This document shows positions 1 through 7,224 of a stretch of 10,931 nt of DNA, piece after piece (the stretch's first letter is position 1; every line of letters starts with the position of its first letter). Under the pieces are notes generated by a model. The model saw only the letters and a list, made by a program, of their open reading frames with translations. It was not told the origin of the DNA and ran no database searches. Origin of the DNA: DATFES01 sp035457725 (GTDB taxonomy: Bacteria; Pseudomonadota; Alphaproteobacteria; CACIAM-22H2); NCBI GenBank assembly GCA_035457725.1, contig DATIBC010000085.1, positions 1-10,931 of the forward strand, given 5' to 3'. Position numbers and translations under genes: made by a program.

Positions 1-1288
1 CCAGCTCGCGCGAATCGACGGCATGCGCGCCGCGTAGGCGATGCGGGAGCGCCGCGTCGAGTTCGGACATCAACCTGCCGCAGGTGAAGACGAGGTCGAC
101 TCCCTGGGCGACCAAGGCGCCCGCCAGATCGGCGTGCATACGCGGCGAGTCGGGACCTAATTCGAGCATGTCGCCCAACACGGCGATCCGCCGGCCGCCG
201 CGCCCGGGCGCGATCGCGCCAAGCACGGCGAAGGCGGCGCGCACCGACACCGGGCTCGCATTGTATGCGTCGTCGATGAGCTCGCACGTGCCGCCGCGGC
301 ACGGCACGTGGTGGCGCTGGCCGCGGCCCTTCGGAGGCGTCATCCGTTCAAGCGCGCTCAATGCCGGCGCCAAGTCGGCGCCGAGGACGTTAACCGCCGC
401 AAGAACCGCGAGGCTGTTCAACGCCCAATGGAGCCCCGCGGCGCCGATGCGATAGGTCACGCGACGGCCATCGAGCGCCGCGACGACGTTGGTGTCGACG
501 GGCCCGACGACGGCATCGAGGAGCCTGGCGTCGGCGGTATCGTGCGCGCCGAATCCGATAACGCGGGTGAAGCCGCGCGAGCGGGCGCGCGCGGCGAGGA
601 AATCGAAATACGCGTTGTCGCGGTTGAGTACCGCCGTCTCGCCGCCGGCCTCGAAGATCTCGGCCTTGGCCTCGGCGATGCCGTCGAGCCCGTTGTCGGG
701 AAAGAACTCGAGATGCACCGGTTCCACATTCGTCACGATGACGACATGCGGACGAACCAGGCGGACGAGCGGTTCGATTTCGCCGACGTGGTTCATTCCG
801 ATCTCGAACACCGCATAGGCGGCGTCGACCGGCAGGCGCGCCAGGGTGAGCGGGACGCCGACGTGATTGTTGAAGCTGCCGAGGCTGGCGTGAGTTTCGC
901 CTTGCGCCGCCAGCGCCAGGCGCAGCGCTTCCTTGGTGCCGGTCTTGCCGACCGACCCAGTGATCGCCGCAACGCGCGCTTTGGCGCGGCCGCGGCCTGC
1001 TTTGCCAAGGCGGCGGAGCGCATCGAGCGTGTCGGGGACTACGATCAACCGATCGGAACTGGGCAGGCCCGCGGGGGTCCGGGCGACGATCGCCGCCGGG
1101 GCCCCCGCGGCAAGCGCGGCCGCGATGTGGTCATGGCCGTCGTGACGCGGGCCTGCGAGCGCCACAAAAAGATCGCCCGATTCGAGGGTGCGGCTATCGA
1201 TCGATACGCCGCGCGCCATCCAGCAGTCGGCGCCGTCGCTACCTAGCGCCGCCGCCACCTGCTCGGCCGTCCACAGCGGGCCGCTCAT
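1..1288 (-). CDS. murF: UDP-MurNAc-tripeptide:D-Ala-D-Ala ligase MurF, 3' end cut by window edge
   Basis: MurF is the cytoplasmic ATP-dependent ligase that adds D-Ala-D-Ala to UDP-MurNAc-tripeptide, the last cytoplasmic step in building the stem peptide. The frame is open from the ATG at 1288 to the left edge, giving 429 residues; complete MurF proteins are usually about 450-480, so only the end of the C-terminal domain is missing. Seen: a P-loop GSVGKTGTK at residues 111-119, FNNHVGVPLTLARLP at about 139-153, FEIGMN at 161-166, NVEPVHLEFF at 187-196, DDAYNASPVS at 339-348 (the family usually has NANP, so one Ala/Ser variation) and LGDMLELG at 371-378. This matches the three-domain Mur ligase layout. 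The start codon overlaps the murE stop as ATGA, which fixes the start and implies translational coupling. Identity is very secure. Confidence 0.96.
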   Translation of the reverse strand, partial: MSGPLWTAEQVAAALGSDGADCWMARGVSIDSRTLESGDLFVALAGPRHDGHDHIAAALAAGAPAAIVARTPAGLPSSDRLIVVPDTLDALRRLGKAGRGRAKARVAAITGSVGKTGTKEALRLALAAQGETHASLGSFNNHVGVPLTLARLPVDAAYAVFEIGMNHVGEIEPLVRLVRPHVVIVTNVEPVHLEFFPDNGLDGIAEAKAEIFEAGGETAVLNRDNAYFDFLAARARSRGFTRVIGFGAHDTADARLLDAVVGPVDTNVVAALDGRRVTYRIGAAGLHWALNSLAVLAAVNVLGADLAPALSALERMTPPKGRGQRHHVPCRGGTCELIDDAYNASPVSVRAAFAVLGAIAPGRGGRRIAVLGDMLELGPDSPRMHADLAGALVAQGVDLVFTCGRLMSELDAALPHRLRGAHAVDSREL

Positions 1289-2751
1289 CGGCCGCTCCGG
1301 TCGGCCGCAGCGATGGCGTCCCGCGCCACAGCGACATCGTCGAAGGGGTGTACCGTCGTACCGATGATCTGACCGCTTTCGTGACCCTTGCCGGCGAGCA
1401 CCAGAACGTCGCCCGGCTCGAGTTCGGCGACGGCACGAATGATCGCATCGCGGCGCGCGCCGATCTCGATTGCGCCCGGTGCTGCGGCAAGAATGTCGCG
1501 ACGGATCTTGGCGGGGTCTTCGCTGCGCGGGTTATCGTCGGTGACGATCGTGCGATCCGCCAAACCGACGGCGATTTGGCCCATTATCGGTCGCTTGCCC
1601 GGATCGCGATCGCCGCCGCAGCCGAAAACGACGACGAGCCGCCGTCCGGCGTGGGGGCGAAGTGCGGTCAGCACGGTCTTGAGCGCGTCGGGCGTATGGG
1701 CGTAGTCGACAAAAACCGGCGCGCCGTTCCGCCGCGATCCGGCGCGTTGCAGGCGGCCGCGCACCGAGGCCAGGCGCGGCAAAGCCGCCAGCGCCTCGGG
1801 GAGCGGGGCGCCGCACCCGACGACCATCCCCAGCGCTGCCAAGGCGTTGGCCGCCTGGAACGCGCCGACGAGATTGAGTTCGGCCCGCACCGGGCGATCA
1901 TCGAGGAGCAAATCGAGCAAAAGCCCCTCGGCGGTGGTCGTCAGCGCCACTAGGCGGAGCGATTTCGCCTTGGTGCCATAGTCGATCACGCGACCGCCGC
2001 GCGCAGCAACCAACGCCGCGAGATCGGCGAATTCGGTCGTGTCGGCGTTGAGGACCGCCACTCCATCGGGCGCCAGGACTTCGGCGAACAACCGGCGTTT
2101 GGCGGCGTAATACGCAACCATGTTCGCGTGGTAATCGAGGTGGTCGCGGGTAAGGTTCGTGAACGCCGCGGCACTGACGCGCACGCCATCGAGTCGAAAT
2201 TGGTCGAGGCCATGGCTCGACGCCTCCATGGCGAGGTGTTCGACGCCAGCCTCGGCGAGTGCGGCGAGGTCGCGGTGCAATATTACCGGATCGGGCGTCG
2301 TAAGCGCGCCGGGGCGAGCCCCTTCGGGCGAAACGAGGCCGAGCGTGCCGAGGCTGGCCGCCTTGTGACCGAGAAACGTCCAAAGCTGGCGCGTGAAATC
2401 GGCGACCGACGTCTTGCCGTTGGTTCCGGTGACCGCGGCGATGGTTTTAGGCTGGCGCGGGTAGAACCGCGCCGCGAGCCGCGAAAGCGCACGACGCGGA
2501 TTATCGCTCTCGATGAGGGCGACTCCTGCCGGCACATCCACTCCGGGCGCCGCCAGGACCGCGACGGCGCCGCGCCGCACCGCGTCGGCGACGAACCGAC
2601 GTCCGTCCTCACGCTGCCCGGGGAGCGCAGCGAAGAGGAAGCCGGGCCGCACTTGGCGCGAATCCGCCGTCAGCCCCGAAATGTCGTGCACAAGTGGCGG
2701 TCCGGCATGTCGCAGTGAAGTGTCGGCAGTGATCAACTCGACCAATCTCAC
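1285..2751 (-). CDS. murE: UDP-MurNAc-L-Ala-D-Glu:meso-diaminopimelate ligase MurE
   Basis: MurE adds the third stem-peptide residue to UDP-MurNAc-L-Ala-D-Glu in the cytoplasm. In the 488-residue form given here: P-loop TGTNGKT at 108-114, TTPDP at about 151-155, MEASSHGLDQFR at about 175-186, the YAAK lysine expected to be carbamylated at 218, DNPR at 406-409 and GKGHE at 454-458. The DNPR motif is the known signature for meso-diaminopimelate rather than lysine. The start is uncertain. GTG at 2751 gives an N-terminus (M)RLVELI that resembles the family, but AAGGA lies almost against it. TTG at 2745 has AAGGA 7 bases upstream. GTG at 2799 would add 16 residues and lacks a well-placed ribosome site. 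The stop overlaps murF as ATGA; ftsI ends 28-76 bp upstream depending on the start. Confidence 0.95.
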   Translation of the reverse strand: MRLVELITADTSLRHAGPPLVHDISGLTADSRQVRPGFLFAALPGQREDGRRFVADAVRRGAVAVLAAPGVDVPAGVALIESDNPRRALSRLAARFYPRQPKTIAAVTGTNGKTSVADFTRQLWTFLGHKAASLGTLGLVSPEGARPGALTTPDPVILHRDLAALAEAGVEHLAMEASSHGLDQFRLDGVRVSAAAFTNLTRDHLDYHANMVAYYAAKRRLFAEVLAPDGVAVLNADTTEFADLAALVAARGGRVIDYGTKAKSLRLVALTTTAEGLLLDLLLDDRPVRAELNLVGAFQAANALAALGMVVGCGAPLPEALAALPRLASVRGRLQRAGSRRNGAPVFVDYAHTPDALKTVLTALRPHAGRRLVVVFGCGGDRDPGKRPIMGQIAVGLADRTIVTDDNPRSEDPAKIRRDILAAAPGAIEIGARRDAIIRAVAELEPGDVLVLAGKGHESGQIIGTTVHPFDDVAVARDAIAAADRSGR

Positions 2752-2827
2752 GTCCTTATCGCGATTCGCTCGCGTCGCATACTTGAATGAGCCACTCACG
2801 GCGAATATTCGCCGCCGCGATTTCCTT

Positions 2828-4528
2828 TCAGCGCTTCGCCGCGCTCAGCACGAGCTGATTGACCGGCGTCGGCAACGAGTCGTCGATCGGTTCGACACCG
2901 AGAATCGACGAAATGCGGGAGACCATGCGCCCGACGGCCGGCGCCGCAGTCCAGCCGCCGGTCGCATACCCGAAGGTCGTCTTGTTGCCCTTGGGCTCGT
3001 CGACCATGACCAGCACCGCGTAACGCGGATCGTTCATCGGGAACGCTCCGACGAAAGACGAGATGATGGCGTTCTTCTTGTAGGCGCCGTGCTGGTTCTT
3101 CTCGGCGGTCCCGGTCTTGCCGCCGACGAGAAAGCCGGGAACGTTGGCCGCCTTGCCGGTCCCTTTTTCGACCACCAGACGCATCAGCTGGCGCACCTGA
3201 TCGGAGGTCCGCGGCGCCATGACGCGCTCGCCCGGGGGCGGCTCGTCGTCGGGACGCCTCAGTATCGTGACCGGGCGCAGGATTCCGCCATTGACCACGG
3301 CCGCCGTGGCCTGGACGAGTTGCAGCGGGCTTATCGAGATGCCGTGACCGAAGGCGACGGTCATGGTGTTGATTTCGCGCCACGGCTGCGGCGCGAGCGG
3401 AGCGGCGACCTCGGGAAGCTCGATCGCCGGCGCTTTCAACAGGCCGAGCCGGCCGAGAAACTGGCGCTGGCGGGTAGTACCGACATCGACTGCCATCTTC
3501 ACCGCGCCGATGTTGGACGAGTATTGGATGATCTCGGGAATCGACAGCCAACGCCGTTGCGGCTTGTAGTCGGAGATGACGAAGCGCGACACCTGGATCG
3601 GCCGGGTAGCGTCGTAGCCGTCGCGCAGCGTCGCGGTGCCGTAGTCGAGCGCCATCGCGGCGGTGAAGATCTTGAACGTCGAGCCTGGCTCGTAGGTGCC
3701 GAGCGTCGCACGGTTGAAGCGCGTCTCGGGCGGCGCCAGGGCCGGGTTGTTGGCATCGAAATCGGGCAGCGAAACCATCGCCAGCGTTTCGCCGGTACGC
3801 ACATCGAGCACCACGCCGGCGGCCCCTTCGGCGTGAAACTCCTCGACGGTGCGCGCGAGTTCTTCGCGCAGCGCATGCTGGAGCCTGATGTCGATCGACA
3901 AGCGCAGGGGCTCGCTTGCGCCGCGCAGCGTCTCGTCCAGGGATTGCTCGACGCCGGCGAGACCGCGATTGTCGATGTCGGTGAAGCCAACGATGTGACC
4001 GGTGAGCGTGCCATGCGGGTACACCCGGCGCTCCTCGCGCTGGAAGAACACGCCGGGAATGCCGAGACGGTTGACCAGATATTGTTGACGAGGCGTCAGA
4101 TTGCGCTTGATCCAAACGAAGCTGCGTTCGCTTTGGAAACGCTGACGCAGCTCCGACTCGTTCAGTCCCGGCAAGGTGCGCGTCAGTTTGGCCGCGGCGT
4201 CGCCAGGGTCGAGCAGTAGCCGAGGATTGGCGTAGAGCGACGCGGTGACGAGCGAAGTGGCGAGCAGGACGTCATTGCGGTCGACGATGTCGGCGCGCGC
4301 GAACTCGCGTCCATCGGACTTCGGCGCGGTCGACAGTTTTGGCTCGTGCGGCTCGCGCAACATGGTGACTTCGACGGCGCGCATGCCGACGACGAGAAAG
4401 CAGACGGCGAACAGAACGCCGGCGATGACCACTCGCTGGTGCGCGGTTTCGAGCGAGCGCTTGCCGGTCCCCTCGATCATGAGCTTCGCCGGTAGCGCGC
4501 GTAGGACCTGCGTGAACTTGGTCGCCAT
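2828..4528 (-). CDS. ftsI: Septal peptidoglycan transpeptidase FtsI (PBP3)
   Basis: FtsI is the class B penicillin-binding protein that cross-links septal peptidoglycan within the divisome. It is anchored in the inner membrane with a periplasmic body. The 566-residue product, a normal length, has one transmembrane helix at about 33-50, a PBP dimerisation/pedestal region to about 210, and a transpeptidase domain with all three active-site motifs: STFK (283-286, catalytic serine first), SSN (337-339) and KTGTAEK (471-477). YPHGTLTGHIVGF near 170-182 is also typical. The ATG at 4528 is chosen over the TTG one codon earlier: its first base is the last base of the ftsL stop (TGATG), and AAGGG lies 8 bases upstream. 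It therefore follows ftsL in the operon with coupled translation. The C-terminus shows no PASTA domains. Identity is secure. Confidence 0.96.
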   Translation of the reverse strand: MATKFTQVLRALPAKLMIEGTGKRSLETAHQRVVIAGVLFAVCFLVVGMRAVEVTMLREPHEPKLSTAPKSDGREFARADIVDRNDVLLATSLVTASLYANPRLLLDPGDAAAKLTRTLPGLNESELRQRFQSERSFVWIKRNLTPRQQYLVNRLGIPGVFFQREERRVYPHGTLTGHIVGFTDIDNRGLAGVEQSLDETLRGASEPLRLSIDIRLQHALREELARTVEEFHAEGAAGVVLDVRTGETLAMVSLPDFDANNPALAPPETRFNRATLGTYEPGSTFKIFTAAMALDYGTATLRDGYDATRPIQVSRFVISDYKPQRRWLSIPEIIQYSSNIGAVKMAVDVGTTRQRQFLGRLGLLKAPAIELPEVAAPLAPQPWREINTMTVAFGHGISISPLQLVQATAAVVNGGILRPVTILRRPDDEPPPGERVMAPRTSDQVRQLMRLVVEKGTGKAANVPGFLVGGKTGTAEKNQHGAYKKNAIISSFVGAFPMNDPRYAVLVMVDEPKGNKTTFGYATGGWTAAPAVGRMVSRISSILGVEPIDDSLPTPVNQLVLSAAKR

Positions 4529-4980
4529 CAACGTCGCCCTTCGGAGGAATGGGGGTGGCTGGCGAACGACGGCTGCGCTTGGCCTGCCGGGGCCATCGGA
4601 AGCGGCGGGCGGCGCACGATTTGCAGCGTCTCGGTGGCGGCTGAACGCTCATTCTTGCCCGCCGCAGGCGCCTTCCTGGTGGGCGCCGCGCTTTCTTCGC
4701 TCATGCTGCGGGGCGGAATATCGGCGACGCTGCCGAGCTGCTCAGGGCGCATCGGCCGAAGATCGAGATGACGATTGGCAAGCGCTTGCAACCGCTGCGG
4801 CTGGTTGACGTAGCTCCACTCGGCCTTGAGGACGTGGATCGCCTCGTGTTCGGCCAAAATCGAGCGGTTGAGGCGAACCAACTCGTCCTCGAGCGCCTGG
4901 ACTTCGTACTTGAGATGAAACAGGCCGAAGCCGGTGACGAGGGCGAGCCCGAACCATAACAGGGTCGAAAGGCGGATCAT
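4528..4980 (-). CDS. ftsL: Cell division protein FtsL
   Basis: FtsL is a small bitopic divisome protein which, with FtsB and FtsQ, helps activate FtsW/FtsI. The 150-residue product has a short cytoplasmic N-terminus (MIRLS), one transmembrane helix at about 5-22, a leucine-zipper-like helical stretch at about 24-55, then the motif AEWSYVNQPQRLQALA (53-68) and HLDLRP (71-76), which I recognise from alphaproteobacterial FtsL. Residues from about 90 onward are rich in Pro, Ala, Ser and charge, and are probably disordered. The start at 4980 overlaps the rsmH stop as ATGA and has GGAGGA 9 bases upstream, so it is preferred to the ATG at 5001, which would add 7 residues. The position between rsmH and ftsI is diagnostic, since FtsL sequences diverge widely. 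Confidence 0.9.
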   Translation of the reverse strand: MIRLSTLLWFGLALVTGFGLFHLKYEVQALEDELVRLNRSILAEHEAIHVLKAEWSYVNQPQRLQALANRHLDLRPMRPEQLGSVADIPPRSMSEESAAPTRKAPAAGKNERSAATETLQIVRRPPLPMAPAGQAQPSFASHPHSSEGRR

Positions 4981-5969
4981 GCCGCGCGGTCCTCCGGCCA
5001 TGGCGAGGCGGCGGTGCGCATCGCCGCCCGCAAGCGAGCCGAACGCGCGCGCGGATTTTCCGCGATCTCCGCGGCCGATGGCCGCATGGCCCGCTTTTGG
5101 ATCAGCTCGAAGGTCGGCGTCGCACGCCCGGCGACGGGCTGGGGAAGGTGGCGCGATCCGCGATCCTCGCCGCCGCTTCGCTTGCGCAAGAAGGTTTTCA
5201 CGATGCGATCCTCAAGCGAATGAAAGGCGACGATGGCGAGCCTGCCGCCCCGCGCGAGCAAACGCTCGGCGGAGCAAAGGCCGCGTCTCAGCTCACCGAG
5301 CTCGTCGTTGACGTGGATGCGGAGCGCCTGGAAGGTCCGCGTCGCCGGGTCGACGGCGTCATCGGCTCGGCCGAGAACACGTCGGACGATTTCCGCCAGC
5401 TCGAGGGTGCGAGCAATCGGGCGCTCGCTACGGCGCTTGACGATAGCCCGGGCGATGCGACGCGCCTGCTTTTCCTCGCCGTAACGAAAAATAATGTCGG
5501 CCAGTTCGCGTTCCTCGAGCCGATTGACGGCGTCGGCGGCGGTAGCGCCGTGGCGCTCCATTCGCATGTCGAGCGGTCCGTCATGACGGAAAGAAAAGCC
5601 CCGGGCTGGGTCATCGATCTGCGGGGAGGACACGCCTAGATCGAGGGCGACGCCGTCGACAGCGACGACGCCGCGCGTGCTCAGCAACCGGTCCATCTCG
5701 CTAAAGCGCCCAGAAACGAGATTTATCCGGCCGGGGAAGTTGGCTTGCAATTCACGGCCGCGGGCGATTGCCTCGGGGTCGCGGTCGATCCCCCAGACCC
5801 GGCAATTCGCCGCTTCGAGCAAGCCGCGCGCATATCCGCCCGCGCCGAACGTGCCATCGACATAGATGGCTCCATCGCGCGGGGCAAGAATTTGAAGAAC
5901 CTCGGCAAGCATCACCGACCGATGCGACGGCGGCGCGCGATCGAGCGATGCAGATGGCGTACGATTCAT
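4977..5969 (-). CDS. rsmH: 16S rRNA (cytosine(1402)-N(4))-methyltransferase RsmH (MraW)
   Basis: RsmH transfers a methyl group from S-adenosylmethionine to N4 of C1402 in the 16S rRNA decoding centre. The 330-residue product has a typical length. Motifs in order: HRSVMLAEVL near the N-terminus, the SAM loop DGTFGAGGY (38-46), the acidic strand end GIDRD (60-64), LDLGVSSPQ (109-117), GFSFRHDGPLDMRM (124-137), RTFQALRIHVNDEL (211-224), AFHSLEDR (248-255; the family usually has SFHSLEDR) and the C-terminal NPRARSARLRA (305-315). The ATG at 5969 lies 4 bp after the mraZ stop, with AAGGG 7 bases upstream, inside the end of mraZ. The stop overlaps the ftsL ATG. Identity is secure. Confidence 0.97.
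   Translation of the reverse strand: MNRTPSASLDRAPPSHRSVMLAEVLQILAPRDGAIYVDGTFGAGGYARGLLEAANCRVWGIDRDPEAIARGRELQANFPGRINLVSGRFSEMDRLLSTRGVVAVDGVALDLGVSSPQIDDPARGFSFRHDGPLDMRMERHGATAADAVNRLEERELADIIFRYGEEKQARRIARAIVKRRSERPIARTLELAEIVRRVLGRADDAVDPATRTFQALRIHVNDELGELRRGLCSAERLLARGGRLAIVAFHSLEDRIVKTFLRKRSGGEDRGSRHLPQPVAGRATPTFELIQKRAMRPSAAEIAENPRARSARLRAAMRTAASPWPEDRAA
4990..4995 (-). promoter_or_regulatory. Ribosome binding site of ftsL
   Basis: On the minus strand this reads GGAGGA, a near-perfect match to the anti-Shine-Dalgarno sequence, 9 bases before the ATG at 4980. It lies inside the 3' end of rsmH and just downstream of the alternative ATG at 5001, so it decides in favour of the 4980 start. 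Confidence 0.75.
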
Positions 5970-5973
5970 CAGC

Positions 5974-6447
5974 TCACCCTTGATCCGGCGTTCCGCCGGG
6001 CCGCTTCAGTCGCATCGTCAGACCATCGCGCTGCGCGCGAAGTCGAGCCTCGGCCTTGTGGCGCGCAAAGGCGCCAGGTTCCCAAATTTGAAAAGTTGGC
6101 CCGGCGCCTACGAACAGCGCCTGGCCGTCGATTTGGGCGTGGTCGGCCAGCGCGCGCGGCAGCACGATGCGACCTTCGCTGTCGAAGGGCAGGGGCTGCG
6201 CGTCGGCGAACACGGTCATCGCCAAATCGGCCTGCTTGGACGAGAAGACGTCGAGCTCGTCGAGGCTTTGCGACATCCGCTCCATACGGTCATGGCCGAA
6301 ACACTCGATGCTTGGAAGCGTGTGCAGCGGGACCGCGACGACGCCGGGAAAGCTCTGCATGGCGAGCGCGGCACGAAAAGGCGCCGGAACCGACACGCGG
6401 CCCTTGCGGTCGACCTTGTTGACAAATGTGGATAGGAACAACGCCAT
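5974..6447 (-). CDS. mraZ: Transcriptional regulator MraZ, first gene of the dcw cluster
   Basis: MraZ is a ring-forming DNA-binding protein of the SpoVT/AbrB fold that regulates the dcw operon promoter. The 157-residue product begins MALFLSTFVNKVD and holds two AbrB-like repeats: the first with DRKGRVSVPAPFR (13-25), the second with DSEGRIVLPRAL (89-100). The basic tail after about 125 is a little longer than in E. coli MraZ. The ATG at 6447 is chosen because family members begin with this pattern; an upstream ATG at 6507 would add 20 residues with no family resemblance and would run through the leader hairpin. A G-rich stretch, GGGGGGATGGG, lies just before the start and may serve as ribosome site. 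Its likely operator is the box array at 6560-6604. Confidence 0.95.
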   Translation of the reverse strand: MALFLSTFVNKVDRKGRVSVPAPFRAALAMQSFPGVVAVPLHTLPSIECFGHDRMERMSQSLDELDVFSSKQADLAMTVFADAQPLPFDSEGRIVLPRALADHAQIDGQALFVGAGPTFQIWEPGAFARHKAEARLRAQRDGLTMRLKRPGGTPDQG

Positions 6448-6484
6448 CCCATCCCCCCGAGCGCCACGCCAAACTCCCCGGCCT

Positions 6485-6514
6485 AGATCATTGATTTCCC
6501 TGATCAAATGATCT
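6485..6514 (-). promoter_or_regulatory. Inverted repeat in the mraZ leader
   Basis: The arms AGATCATT (6507-6514 on the minus strand) and AATGATCT (6485-6492) are perfectly complementary over 8 bp. Three more pairs (GAT with ATC) form if one base is bulged, leaving a 7-base loop. If the promoter at 6571-6599 is right, this hairpin falls in the untranslated leader, about 38 bases upstream of the mraZ ATG. No T-run follows on either strand, so it is not an intrinsic terminator. It could stabilise the message or be a protein-binding palindrome; its function is unknown. Confidence 0.5.
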
Positions 6515-6559
6515 TGGCGGCGTGTCCCTCGGCAGACCGTCTTCTAGGCGGCGTGCTTA

Positions 6560-6604
6560 TGGGACATCATGGGATATCATGGGACTATATGGGCGTCAAT
6601 GGAC
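6560..6604 (+). promoter_or_regulatory. MraZ operator: five TGGGN-type boxes at 10-bp period
   Basis: Boxes read on the plus strand: TGGGA at 6560, TGGGA at 6570, TGGGA at 6580, TGGGC at 6590, and a degenerate TGGAC at 6600, each separated by exactly 5 bases. E. coli MraZ is known to bind TGGGN direct repeats with 5-base spacers upstream of its own gene, so this array is very probably the MraZ binding site. The 10-bp period puts all boxes on one helical face, suiting a ring-shaped oligomer that touches successive major grooves. The boxes read on the strand opposite to mraZ. The array ends about 110 bp upstream of the mraZ start and overlaps the candidate -35 and -10 elements. A further isolated TGGGA at 6632 is out of phase by 2 bases. 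Confidence 0.8.
6571..6599 (-). promoter_or_regulatory. Candidate promoter of the mraZ-led dcw operon
   Basis: On the minus strand TTGACG (6599-6594) is followed, after exactly 17 bases, by TATCCC (6576-6571). The -35 element is strong and the -10 element weak, which is common for housekeeping promoters in alphaproteobacteria. The start site would be near 6564, giving a leader of roughly 115 bases before mraZ. Both elements sit inside the 10-bp-phased TGGGN boxes, the arrangement expected of autorepression by MraZ. A TATAGT at 6590-6585 is a better -10 by itself but has no matching -35 at 16-18 bp. Confidence 0.5.
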
Positions 6605-6817
6605 TTTGGTAGTAAAAGCGCTGATTTGGCATGGGAATTTGGCATAAACTTAATCGAATTGCGGCCCGAAGCGCGCCCACCCACCAGATTTGGACAGCAA
6701 TCATCGGCGGAGATTACGGCAAAAGTTTGTTCGCTTTTTGTTCTAGTCAGAGAATTACTTTGACCGCCGTTTGAGTTTTATCGCTAAGATATTGAGATTA
6801 TGACGAAAGATAGCGGC
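6605..6817. other. AT-richer intergenic stretch between rnpB and the dcw promoter
   Basis: No gene is supported here. Base composition is visibly richer in A and T than the flanking genes. The stretch holds a tandem pair ATTTGGCAT at 6624 and 6637 (period 13) with TGGGA at 6632 between them, and several A or T runs near 6720-6780. A short open frame of 64 codons starting at 6569 on the plus strand has no ribosome site or recognisable domain and crosses the operator. The likely role is upstream regulatory DNA for mraZ, separating it from rnpB. Confidence 0.5.
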
Positions 6818-6838
6818 AAATAAAAATGCCAGATGGCC
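6818..6838 (-). terminator. Probable 3' end and terminator of rnpB
   Basis: On the minus strand the 3' strand of the P1 helix (6838-6828) is followed at once by ATTTTTATTT (6827-6818). A T-rich tract directly after a GC-rich stem is the usual form of an intrinsic terminator. Here the partner strand is the RNA's own 5' end almost 400 bases away, and the local hairpin is only 3 bp, so termination efficiency is uncertain. Confidence 0.45.
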
Positions 6839-7219
6839 TGTAAGCCGGGTTCTGTGCCCGCGCAAGCGGGTGATGACCATTCCTCTAGGACGCCCGTTTC
6901 CGGGCGCCTCGCGCGACCGACCCGGGCGGCAGTCCGGAAACAGACGTCCCGGCGCTATGCCGGGGTGCCGCCCCTATTTGGTCTTGCTCCAGGTGGGGTT
7001 TGCCGTGCCATCGTCGTTACCGGCGATGCGGTGCGCTCTTACCGCACCATTTCACCCTTGCCTGCGAATGGAAATTCGCCGGCGGTTTGTTTTCTGTGGC
7101 GCTTTCCCTGGGGTCGCCCCCGCCGGGAGTTACCCGGCACCCTTGTTTCCGTGGAGCCCGGACTTTCCTCGCCTTCGGCCAGCGAACCGGCCGTTGGCGC
7201 GGCCATCCGGCCATCTGGC
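6828..7219 (-). ncRNA. rnpB: RNase P RNA, bacterial class A
   Basis: RNase P RNA is the catalytic subunit that cleaves the 5' leader from precursor tRNAs together with the RnpA protein. On the minus strand the 5' conserved block GAGGAAAGTCCGGGCTCC is at 7170-7153 and the 3' block ACAGAACCCGGCTTACAGGC at 6855-6836. Between them are GAAATGGTGCGGTAAGAGCG around 7050-7030 and AGAGGAATGGTCATCA around 6885-6870, matching the conserved core. The ends are set by a perfect 11-bp P1 helix: GCCAGATGGCC (7219-7209) pairs with GGCCATCTGGC (6838-6828). This gives about 392 bases, normal for alphaproteobacteria. A T-rich tract follows the 3' end. The 5' end lies about 5 bases from the upstream amidase stop codon. 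Open reading frames across this stretch are chance. Confidence 0.97.
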
Positions 7220-7224
7220 ACCGG

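Noticed and set aside
308..1246. A 312-codon open frame on the plus strand opposite murF
   Set aside because: The opposite strand encodes MurF with all family motifs; the plus-strand product has no domain I recognise.
2513..4219. A 568-codon open frame on the plus strand opposite murE and ftsI
   Set aside because: It lies antisense to two secure genes, is rich in Arg and low in recognisable motifs, and is the usual mirror frame of GC-rich coding DNA.
6427..6435. TGTGGATAG, one mismatch from a DnaA box
   Set aside because: It lies inside the mraZ coding sequence, encoding conserved N-terminal residues, and is a single near-match with no cluster.
6560..6604. Regular 10-bp repeats as a possible CRISPR or microsatellite
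   Set aside because: The units are too short for CRISPR repeats, the spacers are 5 bases, and position and motif fit an MraZ operator much better.
6627..6643. Possible sigma-54 promoter around TGGCATG and TTTGGC
   Set aside because: The second element is mis-spaced, lacking GC at the required 12-base distance from the GG.
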